6,477 nucleotides of DNA from Rhodospirillaceae bacterium (GTDB taxonomy: Bacteria > Pseudomonadota > Alphaproteobacteria > Rhodospirillales > Magnetospirillaceae): the NCBI GenBank assembly GCA_013349735.1, contig DUZC01000282.1, forward strand, positions 1 through 6,477, given 5' to 3'. Below are positions 1 to 6,141 of the stretch, one piece after another. Under the pieces are notes generated by a model. It made no database searches and was not told the origin of the DNA. It saw only the letters and a list, made by a program, of their open reading frames with translations. Both the position numbers and the translations under genes were made by a program. How positions within the stretch are numbered: position 1 is the first letter of the stretch; every line of letters starts with the position of its first letter.

Positions 1-1199
1 CGCTTGGCCGCCTTGATGGTGGTGGCCATGCCGTACAGTTCCAACTTCGAATAGACAAACGGCTTGAATAATTCCAACGCCATTTTCTTGGGCAGGCCGC
101 ATTGATGTAATTTCAACTCTGGCCCGACGACAATCACCGAACGGCCCGAATAATCAACGCGTTTACCCAGCAGGTTCTGGCGGAACCGACCCTGTTTGCC
201 CTTCAGCATATCTGAAAGTGATTTCAGCGGACGCTTGTTGGCACCGGTAATCGCCCGTCCACGGCGGCCATTGTCAAACAAGGCGTCGACCGCTTCTTGC
301 AACATGCGCTTTTCGTTGCGCACGATGATCTCGGGAGCCCGCAATTCAATCAACCGCTTCAAGCGATTGTTGCGGTTGATCACCCGGCGATAAAGATCAT
401 TCAGATCTGAGGTTGCGAACCGACCGCCATCCAAGGGCACCAAGGGACGCAATTCCGGCGGAATCACCGGGATCACTTCCAGAATCATCCATTCCGGCCG
501 GGAATTGGACTCGATGAAAGCCTCGACCAGCTTAAGCCGCTTCACCAGTTTTTTGCGCTTGGCCTCGGAGGTGGTTTCCCGCAATTCGATCTTCAGGCGA
601 TCTTTCTCGGTATTAAGCTCGATCGCTTCCAGCATAATGCGAATGGCTTCCGCACCAATCCCGGCACTGAAGCTATCTTCGCCATATTCTTCGACACAAC
701 GCTGGAACTGTTCTTCGCTCAAAAGCTCATGCAGCTTCAGCGGGGTCAGACCCGGTTCCGTCACCACATAATTTTCGAAATAAAGGATCCGTTCCAGATC
801 CTTCAAAGTCATGTCAATAAGCAGGCCAATCCGGCTCGGCAAGGACTTCAGGAACCAGATATGCGCCACCGGCGAGGCCAGTTCGATATGGCCCATCCGC
901 TCACGGCGGACTTTGGCCAAGGTCACTTCAACACCGCATTTTTCGCAGATGATGCCGCGATATTTCATCCGCTTATATTTGCCGCATAAGCATTCATAGT
1001 CCTTGATCGGACCAAAAATGCGCGCGCAGAACAGCCCATCCCGCTCCGGCTTAAAGGTCCGGTAGTTGATGGTCTCCGGCTTTTTAATCTCACCAAAAGA
1101 CCAGGAGCGAATGCGCTCGGGGCTGGCGATGGAGATTTGGATCTGATCGAAGCTCTGCGTACCGCTTGCCTGACCAAAGATCTTCATCAGTTCGTTCAT
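1..1199 (-). CDS. rpoC: DNA-directed RNA polymerase subunit beta' (5' part; 3' end outside window)
   Basis: This is the N-terminal 399 codons of RpoC, the clamp-forming large subunit of RNA polymerase that, with beta, builds the active-centre cleft. I translated it codon by codon from the ATG at 1199-1197 to the window edge and found no stop or frameshift. It begins MNELMKIFGQASGTQSFDQI and carries the zinc-ribbon cysteines C70, C72, C85 and C88 (in CLCGKYKR and ICEKCGVEV), at the same numbers as in E. coli. The lid region PPELRPLVPLDGGRFATSD is near residues 247-265, the rudder (GRRGRAITGANKRPL) near 311-325, and switch 2 (GKQGRFRQNLLGKRVDYSGR) near 334-353. The catalytic NADFDGD motif lies further downstream, outside the window. 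The start is supported by ACGGAG at 1213-1208, 8 nt before the ATG, and by the match of the first residues to alphaproteobacterial RpoC. It lies 135 nt downstream of rpoB and is presumably co-transcribed. Confidence 0.98.
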   Translation of the reverse strand, partial: MNELMKIFGQASGTQSFDQIQISIASPERIRSWSFGEIKKPETINYRTFKPERDGLFCARIFGPIKDYECLCGKYKRMKYRGIICEKCGVEVTLAKVRRERMGHIELASPVAHIWFLKSLPSRIGLLIDMTLKDLERILYFENYVVTEPGLTPLKLHELLSEEQFQRCVEEYGEDSFSAGIGAEAIRIMLEAIELNTEKDRLKIELRETTSEAKRKKLVKRLKLVEAFIESNSRPEWMILEVIPVIPPELRPLVPLDGGRFATSDLNDLYRRVINRNNRLKRLIELRAPEIIVRNEKRMLQEAVDALFDNGRRGRAITGANKRPLKSLSDMLKGKQGRFRQNLLGKRVDYSGRSVIVVGPELKLHQCGLPKKMALELFKPFVYSKLELYGMATTIKAAK

Positions 1200-1291
1200 G
1201 ACCTTGACTCCGTAGCAGGAAGCAAAGACGGAAATTCAGGAATGACGATAACCGTCAAAGGGCCCGGGCCCTGGCGCTTATCTTGCTTCAT
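1196..1291 (-). CDS. Possible 31-codon small ORF overlapping the rpoC start
   Basis: An ATG at 1291-1289 opens a 31-codon frame that ends in TGA at 1198-1196, overlapping the rpoC start as ATGA, a typical layout for translational coupling. A GGAG at 1302-1299 sits 7 nt before the ATG. The predicted peptide starts MKQDKRQGPG, has a short hydrophobic middle (LTVIVIPEF) and ends ATESRS. I do not recognise it. It is too short to be a membrane protein of any usual kind, and its codons run through the GC-rich palindrome at 1259-1272. A frame of this length can arise by chance in a 135-nt spacer. It could instead be a translated leader that delivers ribosomes to rpoC, or nothing at all. The call rests only on the start, the ribosome-binding site and the stop overlap. 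Confidence 0.2.
   Translation of the reverse strand: MKQDKRQGPGPLTVIVIPEFPSLLPATESRS
1208..1213 (-). promoter_or_regulatory. Ribosome-binding site of rpoC
   Basis: The minus strand reads ACGGAG here, 8 nt before the rpoC ATG at 1199. A second AAGG (1205-1202) is only 2 nt from the ATG and is too close to be the main site. This placement supports the chosen rpoC start. Confidence 0.7.
1243..1257 (-). promoter_or_regulatory. Small stem-loop before rpoC
   Basis: The minus strand reads TGACG, a 5-nt loop GTTAT, then CGTCA, a perfect 5-bp hairpin directly following the palindrome at 1259-1272 with one nucleotide between them. It lies 43 nt before the rpoC ATG. It is weak alone, but the pair of adjacent hairpins could pause RNA polymerase or mark an RNA-processing point. 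Confidence 0.3.
1259..1272. repeat. 14-nt GC-rich perfect palindrome in the rpoB-rpoC spacer
   Basis: AGGGCCCGGGCCCT is its own reverse complement. In the minus-strand transcript it can fold into a 5-bp stem with a CCGG loop, followed by only three U residues and then GAC, so it is at best a weak pause or attenuation signal. As DNA it has dyad symmetry that could bind a dimeric protein. No function can be assigned from sequence. Confidence 0.5.
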
Positions 1292-1307
1292 TCCTTAACT
1301 CCAACAT
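1278..1307 (-). CDS. Possible 9-codon micro-ORF in the rpoB-rpoC spacer
   Basis: Minus-strand ATG at 1307-1305 is followed by eight codons and TAA at 1280-1278, giving the peptide MLELRNEAR. It has a strong CAGGAG at 1318-1313, 5 nt before the ATG, which is the same AGGAG-to-ATG spacing as rpoB. Its stop lies 5 nt before the palindrome at 1272-1259, a leader-peptide-then-hairpin order. It overlaps the 31-codon frame in a different register, so at most one may matter. The coding content is too small to judge, and the CAGGAG could simply be a chance motif. Confidence 0.15.
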   Translation of the reverse strand: MLELRNEAR

Positions 1308-1334
1308 CCTTGCTCCTGATGTCTGATGGGTGGT

Positions 1335-4300
1335 TCAGAAACTGCGCAGGTTCAATTCGACATTGAGCCCCAGTGAACGCAATTCCTTAACGAGCACGTT
1401 GAACGATTCCGGAATACCGGCTTCAAAGGTATCGTCGCCACGAACGATTGCCTCGTAAACTTTGGTACGGCCGGAGACGTCGTCTGACTTGACGGTCAAC
1501 ATCTCTTGCAGAGTGTAGGCCGCACCATAGGCTTCCAACGCCCAAACCTCCATTTCGCCGAACCGCTGTCCGCCGAACTGTGCCTTACCGCCCAGGGGCT
1601 GTTGCGTTACCAACGAATAGGGGCCAATCGAGCGGGCATGGATTTTGTCGTCAACCAAATGATGCAGCTTCAGCATATAGATGTAGCCGACGGTGACCTT
1701 GCGATCGAAGGTTTCTCCGGTCCGTCCATCCACCAAATACACCTGTCCGGAATCAGACAAACCGGCTTTGCGCAACATTTCAACGATATCGCTTTCACGC
1801 GCACCGTCAAAAACCGGCGAGGCCATCGGAACGCCGGAGCGAAGATTTTCACCCAGTTCCAGCAATTCCGGATCTGACAGATCCGCAATGTCCTTGGTAT
1901 AATTGCGTTCCCCGTAAACATCGAACAAACGCTCTCGCAAATCTTTCGTAGACTTGGTCTGGCGTTGAATACCGTCCACCAACTCGGCAATTTGTCGACC
2001 GAGATTGGCCGACGCCCAGCCCAGATGTGTCTCAAGAATCTGTCCGACATTCATACGCGACGGCACACCCAGCGGATTCAGCACCAAATCCACCGCGGTA
2101 CCATCCTCGAGATAAGGCATATCTTCGACCGGCATGATCCGCGAGATGACACCCTTGTTGCCATGACGTCCGGCCATTTTATCGCCCGGCTGCAGCTTGC
2201 GCTTCACCGCGACGAATACTTTTACCATTTTCATCACGCCAGGCGGCAATTCATCACCGCGCTGCAGTTTTTCAACTTTGTCTTCAAACCGCTTTTGCAA
2301 CCGGTCGACACCCAGATCAACCGAATGTTTCAGGGCCTCGATGTCGGCCATGATCTGATCATTATCAACGGCAATCGAACGCCATTGGCTTTGATGCATG
2401 CCGGCCAAAGTCTCTTCAGACAGGACCGTTCCGGCTTTCATGCCCTTCGGGCCTGTCACCACCGCATGCCCGGCCAACAGGTTTTTCAGACGCCCATAGA
2501 AAGATCGTTCAAGAATGGCCCGTTCATCGTCACGGTCCTTGGCCAGACGCTCAATTTCTGAACGCTCGATCGCCAGCGCGCGCTCATCTTTTTCAACGCC
2601 ACGCCGCGAAAATACCCGCACCTCAACAATGGTTCCGGATACGCCGGGGGGCAGACGCAGCGAGGTGTCGCGGACATCCGAAGCCTTTTCACCGAAGATC
2701 GCTCGCAACAGCTTCTCTTCCGGGGTCATCGGGGATTCGCCTTTCGGCGTCACCTTGCCCACCAGAATATCCCCTGGCTTTACTTCGGCACCGATATAAA
2801 CGATACCCGCTTCGTCGAGGTTTTTCAGGGCTTCTTCGCCAACATTGGGAATATCCCGGGTGATTTCTTCCTGACCCAGTTTGGTATCGCGGGCCATCAC
2901 CTCGAACTCTTCGATATGGATCGAAGTGAAAACGTCATCGCGAACGATGCGTTCCGAGATCAGGATCGAATCCTCGAAGTTGTAGCCATTCCAAGGCATG
3001 AAGGCCACCAGCACATTGCGACCAAGCGCAAGCTCACCCAATTGGGTGCTGGGACCATCGGCAATGATATCGCCCTTTTCGACGGTATCACCCACTTTTA
3101 CCAGCGGACGCTGGGTGATGCAGGTGTTCTGGTTTGATCTTTGGAATTTCAACAGATTATAGATGTCGACACCGGAAGCCGATGCCGATGTTTCTTCAGT
3201 AGCCCGAATGACGATGCGGGTCGCATCGACCTGGTCCACCACACCGGTCCGTCGGGCGGCGATAGCCGCCCCGGAGTCGCGGGCCACGGCGTCTTCCATG
3301 CCCGTTCCCACCAAGGGCGCTTCCGCACGGATCAAGGGCACCGCCTGACGCTGCATGTTCGACCCCATGAGGGCGCGATTGGCATCGTCATTTTCCAAAA
3401 AGGGAATCAACGCTGCCGCGACCGAAACCAACTGCTTCGGTGACACGTCGATGAAATTGATTTCCGCAGGGGGAACCAAAAGGAAGTCGCCCCCACGACG
3501 GCAGCTCACCAGATCTTCCTTAAAACGTCCCGCTTCGTCCAAGGGCGAGTTGGCCTGCGCAATGGCATAGCGGCCCTCTTCCATGGCCGACAGATAAAGC
3601 ACCTCATCGGTCACACTGCCATCCAACACCCGCCGATAGGGGCTTTCGATAAAGCCATATTGATTAACCCGGGCATAAGTCGCCAGCGAGTTGATCAGAC
3701 CAATATTCGGCCCTTCCGGGGTTTCGATCGGGCAAATGCGGCCATAATGAGTCGGATGCACGTCGCGCACCTCAAACCCGGCCCGTTCGCGAGTCAAGCC
3801 GCCCGGCCCAAGAGCAGACAGGCGCCGCTTATGGGTAATTTCCGACAAGGGATTGGTCTGGTCCATGAACTGGGACAATTGGGAACTGCCGAAAAACTCA
3901 CGAACCGCCGCAGCCGCCGGCTTGGCATTGATCAAGTCATGCGGCATGACCGAGTCAATATCCACCGAGGACATACGCTCGCGGATTGCCCGCTCCATGC
4001 GCAACAGGCCCAGGCGATATTGGTTTTCCATCAATTCGCCAACCGACCTGACACGCCGGTTGCCGAGATGATCGATATCGTCGATTTCACCCCGACCATC
4101 CTTCAGGTCAGTCAAAACTTTGATGACGCCCAGGACGTCTTCCTTGCGCAGGGTCCGAATGGTATCGGGCACGGTCGGCGTATTCAGACGCGAGTTCATC
4201 TTGACCCGACCCACCGCCGACAGATCATAGCGTTCGCTGTCAAAGAACAGGCCGTTGAAAAGGGCTTCCGCAGTTTCCAGGGTTGGCGGCTCGCCCGGAC

Positions 4301-5504
4301 GCATGACGCGATAAATATCAATCAGCGCCTCTTCGCGGCAGGTGTTCTTATCCACCGCGAGCGTATTCCGCATATAAGGACCGATATTGATATGGTCGAT
4401 GGAAAGAGTCGGTAATTCATTGATGCCAGCTTTTTCCAGTTCCGCCAGCAGCGGCAAGGTTACCTCGTCACCGGCCTCGCAAAAGATTTCTCCGGTTTCT
4501 TCATTGACGATGTCCACAGAGATATAGGAACCAACCAGATCTTCCGGCAGCACCACAATGTCTTTTAACCCGCCATCCTTCAGCTTCTTGGCGGTGCGCG
4601 GCGTCATCTTGGTCCCAAGCTCAGCCACAACCTTACCGGTATCGGCATCCACCAGATCGGCGGTGAGCTTGATACCCTTCAAACGCTCGCCGTCGAAGGG
4701 GGTTTTCCAACCTTTCGGACCATGGCTGTAAATTGTCGTGCCATAGAAATAGCCAAGAATTTCCTCAGCCGACATGCCACGGACCAGGCTGTGATCGAGT
4801 GGCTTGTCACCGGACTGCTGGCGCAACTCCGCCGTCTTGGCCGAATCCAGCGCATAAAGCAGCGTGGTCACCGGCAATTTACGCCGCCGGTCGATGCGGA
4901 CATAAACCAGGTCCTTGGCATCAAATTCGAAGTCCAGCCAGGAGCCCCGATAGGGGATAACCCGCGCGGCGAACAGATATTTCCCCGAGGAATGGGTCTT
5001 GCCCTTGTCGTGATCGAAGAACACGCCTGGGCTGCGATGCATCTGCGAAACGATGACGCGCTCGGTGCCATTGATAACAAAGGTGCCATTAGCGGTCATC
5101 AAGGGCATGTCGCCCATATAGACGTCTTGTTCCTTAATGTCGCGAATCGACCGGGCGCCGGTATCCTCATCCACATCCCAAACGACCAGTCGCAAGGTGA
5201 CCTTTAACGGCGCGGCAAAGGTCATGCCCCGCTGTTGGCATTCCTCGACGTCATATTTGGGCTGCTCCAATTCGTATTTAACGAACTCAAGGGTGCCACG
5301 CTCGGAAAAGTCTTTAATCGGAAAAACCGACTTAAAGACCTCCTGCAATCCGACATTGGCACGGGCTTCCGGGGCCGTCTCCATTTGCAGAAAGTGATCG
5401 TAGGAGCTTTTTTGCACCTCGATCAGATTAGGCATAGGGGCCACCGAAGGGATGCGCCCAAAGTTCTTACGAACGCGCTTCCGTCCCGTATAGGATTTTG
5501 CCAT
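1335..5504 (-). CDS. rpoB: DNA-directed RNA polymerase subunit beta
   Basis: This is complete RpoB, 1389 residues, the beta subunit that holds part of the RNA polymerase active site and the rifampicin pocket. The N-terminus (MAKSYTGRKRVRKNFGRIPS) and C-terminus (NVELNLRSF) are both conserved. The rifampicin cluster I begins at G539 (GSSQLSQFMDQTNPLSEITH). D548, H558, R561 and S563 match E. coli D516, H526, R529 and S531, all in the sensitive state. Cluster II (CPIETPEGPNIGL) spans 591-603, and R719 matches R687. The acidic pair E844-D845 (NFEDS) corresponds to E. coli E813-D814, and K1101 and K1109 (KRKLQPGDKMAGRHGNKG) to K1065 and K1073 near the catalytic site. The 47 extra residues relative to E. 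coli are spread over the protein: about 32 lie before the rifampicin region and most of the rest after residue 845, as usual in alphaproteobacteria. The ATG at 5504 has AGGAG 5 nt upstream. It lies 214 nt downstream of rplL. Dosage relative to rplL is probably set by the attenuator-like region in that spacer. Confidence 0.99.
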   Translation of the reverse strand: MAKSYTGRKRVRKNFGRIPSVAPMPNLIEVQKSSYDHFLQMETAPEARANVGLQEVFKSVFPIKDFSERGTLEFVKYELEQPKYDVEECQQRGMTFAAPLKVTLRLVVWDVDEDTGARSIRDIKEQDVYMGDMPLMTANGTFVINGTERVIVSQMHRSPGVFFDHDKGKTHSSGKYLFAARVIPYRGSWLDFEFDAKDLVYVRIDRRRKLPVTTLLYALDSAKTAELRQQSGDKPLDHSLVRGMSAEEILGYFYGTTIYSHGPKGWKTPFDGERLKGIKLTADLVDADTGKVVAELGTKMTPRTAKKLKDGGLKDIVVLPEDLVGSYISVDIVNEETGEIFCEAGDEVTLPLLAELEKAGINELPTLSIDHINIGPYMRNTLAVDKNTCREEALIDIYRVMRPGEPPTLETAEALFNGLFFDSERYDLSAVGRVKMNSRLNTPTVPDTIRTLRKEDVLGVIKVLTDLKDGRGEIDDIDHLGNRRVRSVGELMENQYRLGLLRMERAIRERMSSVDIDSVMPHDLINAKPAAAAVREFFGSSQLSQFMDQTNPLSEITHKRRLSALGPGGLTRERAGFEVRDVHPTHYGRICPIETPEGPNIGLINSLATYARVNQYGFIESPYRRVLDGSVTDEVLYLSAMEEGRYAIAQANSPLDEAGRFKEDLVSCRRGGDFLLVPPAEINFIDVSPKQLVSVAAALIPFLENDDANRALMGSNMQRQAVPLIRAEAPLVGTGMEDAVARDSGAAIAARRTGVVDQVDATRIVIRATEETSASASGVDIYNLLKFQRSNQNTCITQRPLVKVGDTVEKGDIIADGPSTQLGELALGRNVLVAFMPWNGYNFEDSILISERIVRDDVFTSIHIEEFEVMARDTKLGQEEITRDIPNVGEEALKNLDEAGIVYIGAEVKPGDILVGKVTPKGESPMTPEEKLLRAIFGEKASDVRDTSLRLPPGVSGTIVEVRVFSRRGVEKDERALAIERSEIERLAKDRDDERAILERSFYGRLKNLLAGHAVVTGPKGMKAGTVLSEETLAGMHQSQWRSIAVDNDQIMADIEALKHSVDLGVDRLQKRFEDKVEKLQRGDELPPGVMKMVKVFVAVKRKLQPGDKMAGRHGNKGVISRIMPVEDMPYLEDGTAVDLVLNPLGVPSRMNVGQILETHLGWASANLGRQIAELVDGIQRQTKSTKDLRERLFDVYGERNYTKDIADLSDPELLELGENLRSGVPMASPVFDGARESDIVEMLRKAGLSDSGQVYLVDGRTGETFDRKVTVGYIYMLKLHHLVDDKIHARSIGPYSLVTQQPLGGKAQFGGQRFGEMEVWALEAYGAAYTLQEMLTVKSDDVSGRTKVYEAIVRGDDTFEAGIPESFNVLVKELRSLGLNVELNLRSF

Positions 5505-5509
5505 TGCCG

Positions 5510-5514
5510 CTCCT
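5510..5514 (-). promoter_or_regulatory. Ribosome-binding site of rpoB
   Basis: The minus strand reads AGGAG, 5 nt before the ATG at 5504. It fixes the rpoB start, together with the conserved MAKSYTGRKR N-terminus. Confidence 0.8.
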
Positions 5515-5540
5515 GGTCAGATATCAGATGGTGGGAAGGG

Positions 5541-5567
5541 AAAAAATACCGTTGGCAACCCGCCAAC
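5541..5567 (-). terminator. Terminator-like hairpin with U-tract (candidate attenuator) before rpoB
   Basis: On the minus strand GTTGGC (5567-5562), loop GGGTT, GCCAAC (5556-5551) form a perfect 6-bp stem, extendable by one U-G wobble. It is followed by GGTA and then TTTTTT (5546-5541). This has the shape of a short intrinsic terminator, weakened by the 4-nt gap before the U-tract. It sits about 37 nt upstream of rpoB within an operon that must read through, so partial termination is the natural reading. In E. coli the rplL-rpoB spacer likewise holds a partial terminator that lowers rpoBC expression relative to the ribosomal protein genes. The assignment here is by shape and position only. 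Confidence 0.5.
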
Positions 5568-5612
5568 ACCCCTGCCTGCCATCATCGGTTTCGCAACTAA
5601 ACGCAATAAATT

Positions 5613-5650
5613 TTGTGCCGTCATACCGCGGTCTTGCGGAAACGGCACAA
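5613..5650 (-). promoter_or_regulatory. Extended stem-loop in the rplL-rpoB spacer (candidate RNA-processing site)
   Basis: TTGTGCCGT (5650-5642 on the minus strand) pairs perfectly with ACGGCACAA (5621-5613). After a small asymmetric internal loop (UU opposite UAUG) the helix continues as CCGC/GCGG (5639-5636 with 5629-5626), closed by a 6-nt loop. That gives 13 base pairs in one arm within 38 nt. No U-tract follows, so it does not look like a terminator. The E. coli rplL-rpoB spacer contains an RNase III processing site, and a long double-stranded arm in the same position is suggestive of the same role, although 13 bp with an internal loop is short for RNase III. Confidence 0.55.
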
Positions 5651-5680
5651 GGCCGAAGGCCGGCGGCTCACGAAACCGCC
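5651..5680 (-). promoter_or_regulatory. Two abutting small hairpins in the rplL-rpoB spacer
   Basis: On the minus strand GGCGG (5680-5676) pairs with CCGCC (5666-5662), extended by a U-G and a U-A pair around a 5-nt loop. Immediately after it, GGCC (5661-5658) pairs with GGCC (5654-5651) around TTC. No nucleotide separates them from each other or from the stem at 5613-5650. An alternative, mutually exclusive helix pairs GAAGGC (5683-5678) with GCCTTC (5660-5655). Confidence 0.4.
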
Positions 5681-5697
5681 TTCCCTCGACCTTGACC

Positions 5698-5718
5698 AAA
5701 CGCTGAAATTCAGCGTCC
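5698..5718 (-). promoter_or_regulatory. Stem-loop directly after the rplL stop codon
   Basis: ACGCTGA (5716-5710 on the minus strand) and TCAGCGT (5706-5700) pair perfectly around a 3-nt ATT loop, and two G-U wobbles can extend the stem to the base next to the TAA of rplL. The sequence continues GGTC with no U-run outside the stem, so it is a poor intrinsic terminator. It could protect the 3' end of an rplJL transcript from exonucleases after processing, or slow RNA polymerase. Confidence 0.5.
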
Positions 5719-6093
5719 TTATTTAATTTCAACCTTCGCACCGGCTTCCTCGAGAATCTTCTTAAGCTTCTCGGATTCGTCCTTGTTGACGGCTTCTTTA
5801 ACCGGCTTCGGCGCGCCTTCAACCAGATCCTTCGCCTCTTTGAGGCCCAGGCCAGTGATCGCCCGCACTTCCTTGATCACGTTGATCTTCTTATCACCGG
5901 CTTCAACCAGGATAACGTCGAACTCGGTCTTTTCCTCGACCGGTGCAGCAGCGGCAGCGGCCGGAGCGGCGGCGACAGCCACCGGCGCGGCAGCCGAAAC
6001 GCCCCACTTTTCTTCCAACAACTTGCTCAGCTCGGCCGCCTCGAGGACGGTCAATGCGGACAGGTCGTCAACCAATTTGGCTAAATTTGCCAT
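5719..6093 (-). CDS. rplL: 50S ribosomal protein L7/L12
   Basis: Complete 124-residue L7/L12, the multicopy stalk protein of the large ribosomal subunit that recruits and stimulates translation GTPases such as EF-Tu and EF-G. The N-terminal dimerisation and L10-binding domain covers about residues 1-32 (MANLAKLVDDLSALTVLEAA at its start). A flexible Ala/Pro/Val hinge spans about 33-52, and the globular C-terminal domain runs from about 53 to 124. In the C-terminal domain I70, I73, K74 and R77, followed by the GLGLKEAKDLVE helix, match the E. coli factor-binding residues V66, I69, K70 and R73. Length is normal for the family. A GGAG at 6106-6103 lies 9 nt before the ATG. The gene starts 48 nt after rplJ and is followed by a hairpin that begins at its stop codon. 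Stoichiometry needs several L7/L12 per L10, so strong translation of this gene is expected. Confidence 0.99.
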   Translation of the reverse strand: MANLAKLVDDLSALTVLEAAELSKLLEEKWGVSAAAPVAVAAAPAAAAAAPVEEKTEFDVILVEAGDKKINVIKEVRAITGLGLKEAKDLVEGAPKPVKEAVNKDESEKLKKILEEAGAKVEIK

Positions 6094-6102
6094 CGTACTA
6101 TA

Positions 6103-6106
6103 CTCC
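6103..6106 (-). promoter_or_regulatory. Ribosome-binding site of rplL
   Basis: GGAG on the minus strand, 9 nt before the rplL ATG at 6093. The 48-nt rplJ-rplL spacer (6094-6141) otherwise shows no clear structure or promoter. Confidence 0.6.
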
Positions 6107-6141
6107 AGATAAGGCTTGTTTCCGGGATTTGTTAGTAGGCT

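Noticed and set aside
1229..1258. TTGACG on the minus strand at 1257-1252 as a -35 box for an rpoC promoter
   Set aside because: About 17 nt downstream there is only ATTTCC, a poor -10 match, and the motif is part of the small stem-loop at 1243-1257.
1965..2561. 198-codon open frame on the plus strand, antisense to rpoB
   Set aside because: Shadow of rpoB: His/Gln-rich peptide with no domain I recognise, in a region where the minus strand encodes the conserved beta catalytic part.
3660..4415. 251-codon open frame on the plus strand, antisense to rpoB
   Set aside because: It lies wholly within conserved rpoB sequence; its composition mirrors the antisense codons, it has no recognisable motif, and rpoB is plainly the real gene.
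5517..5822. 101-codon minus-strand frame covering the end of rplL and the spacer
   Set aside because: It starts inside rplL in the wrong register and runs through the hairpin-rich spacer; Arg/Lys/Pro-rich low-complexity content and no ribosome-binding site that stands out.
5941..5998. GC-rich, repeat-like stretch of GCG/GCC codons
   Set aside because: It encodes the Ala/Pro hinge of L7/L12, which is normally of this composition; not a DNA repeat element.
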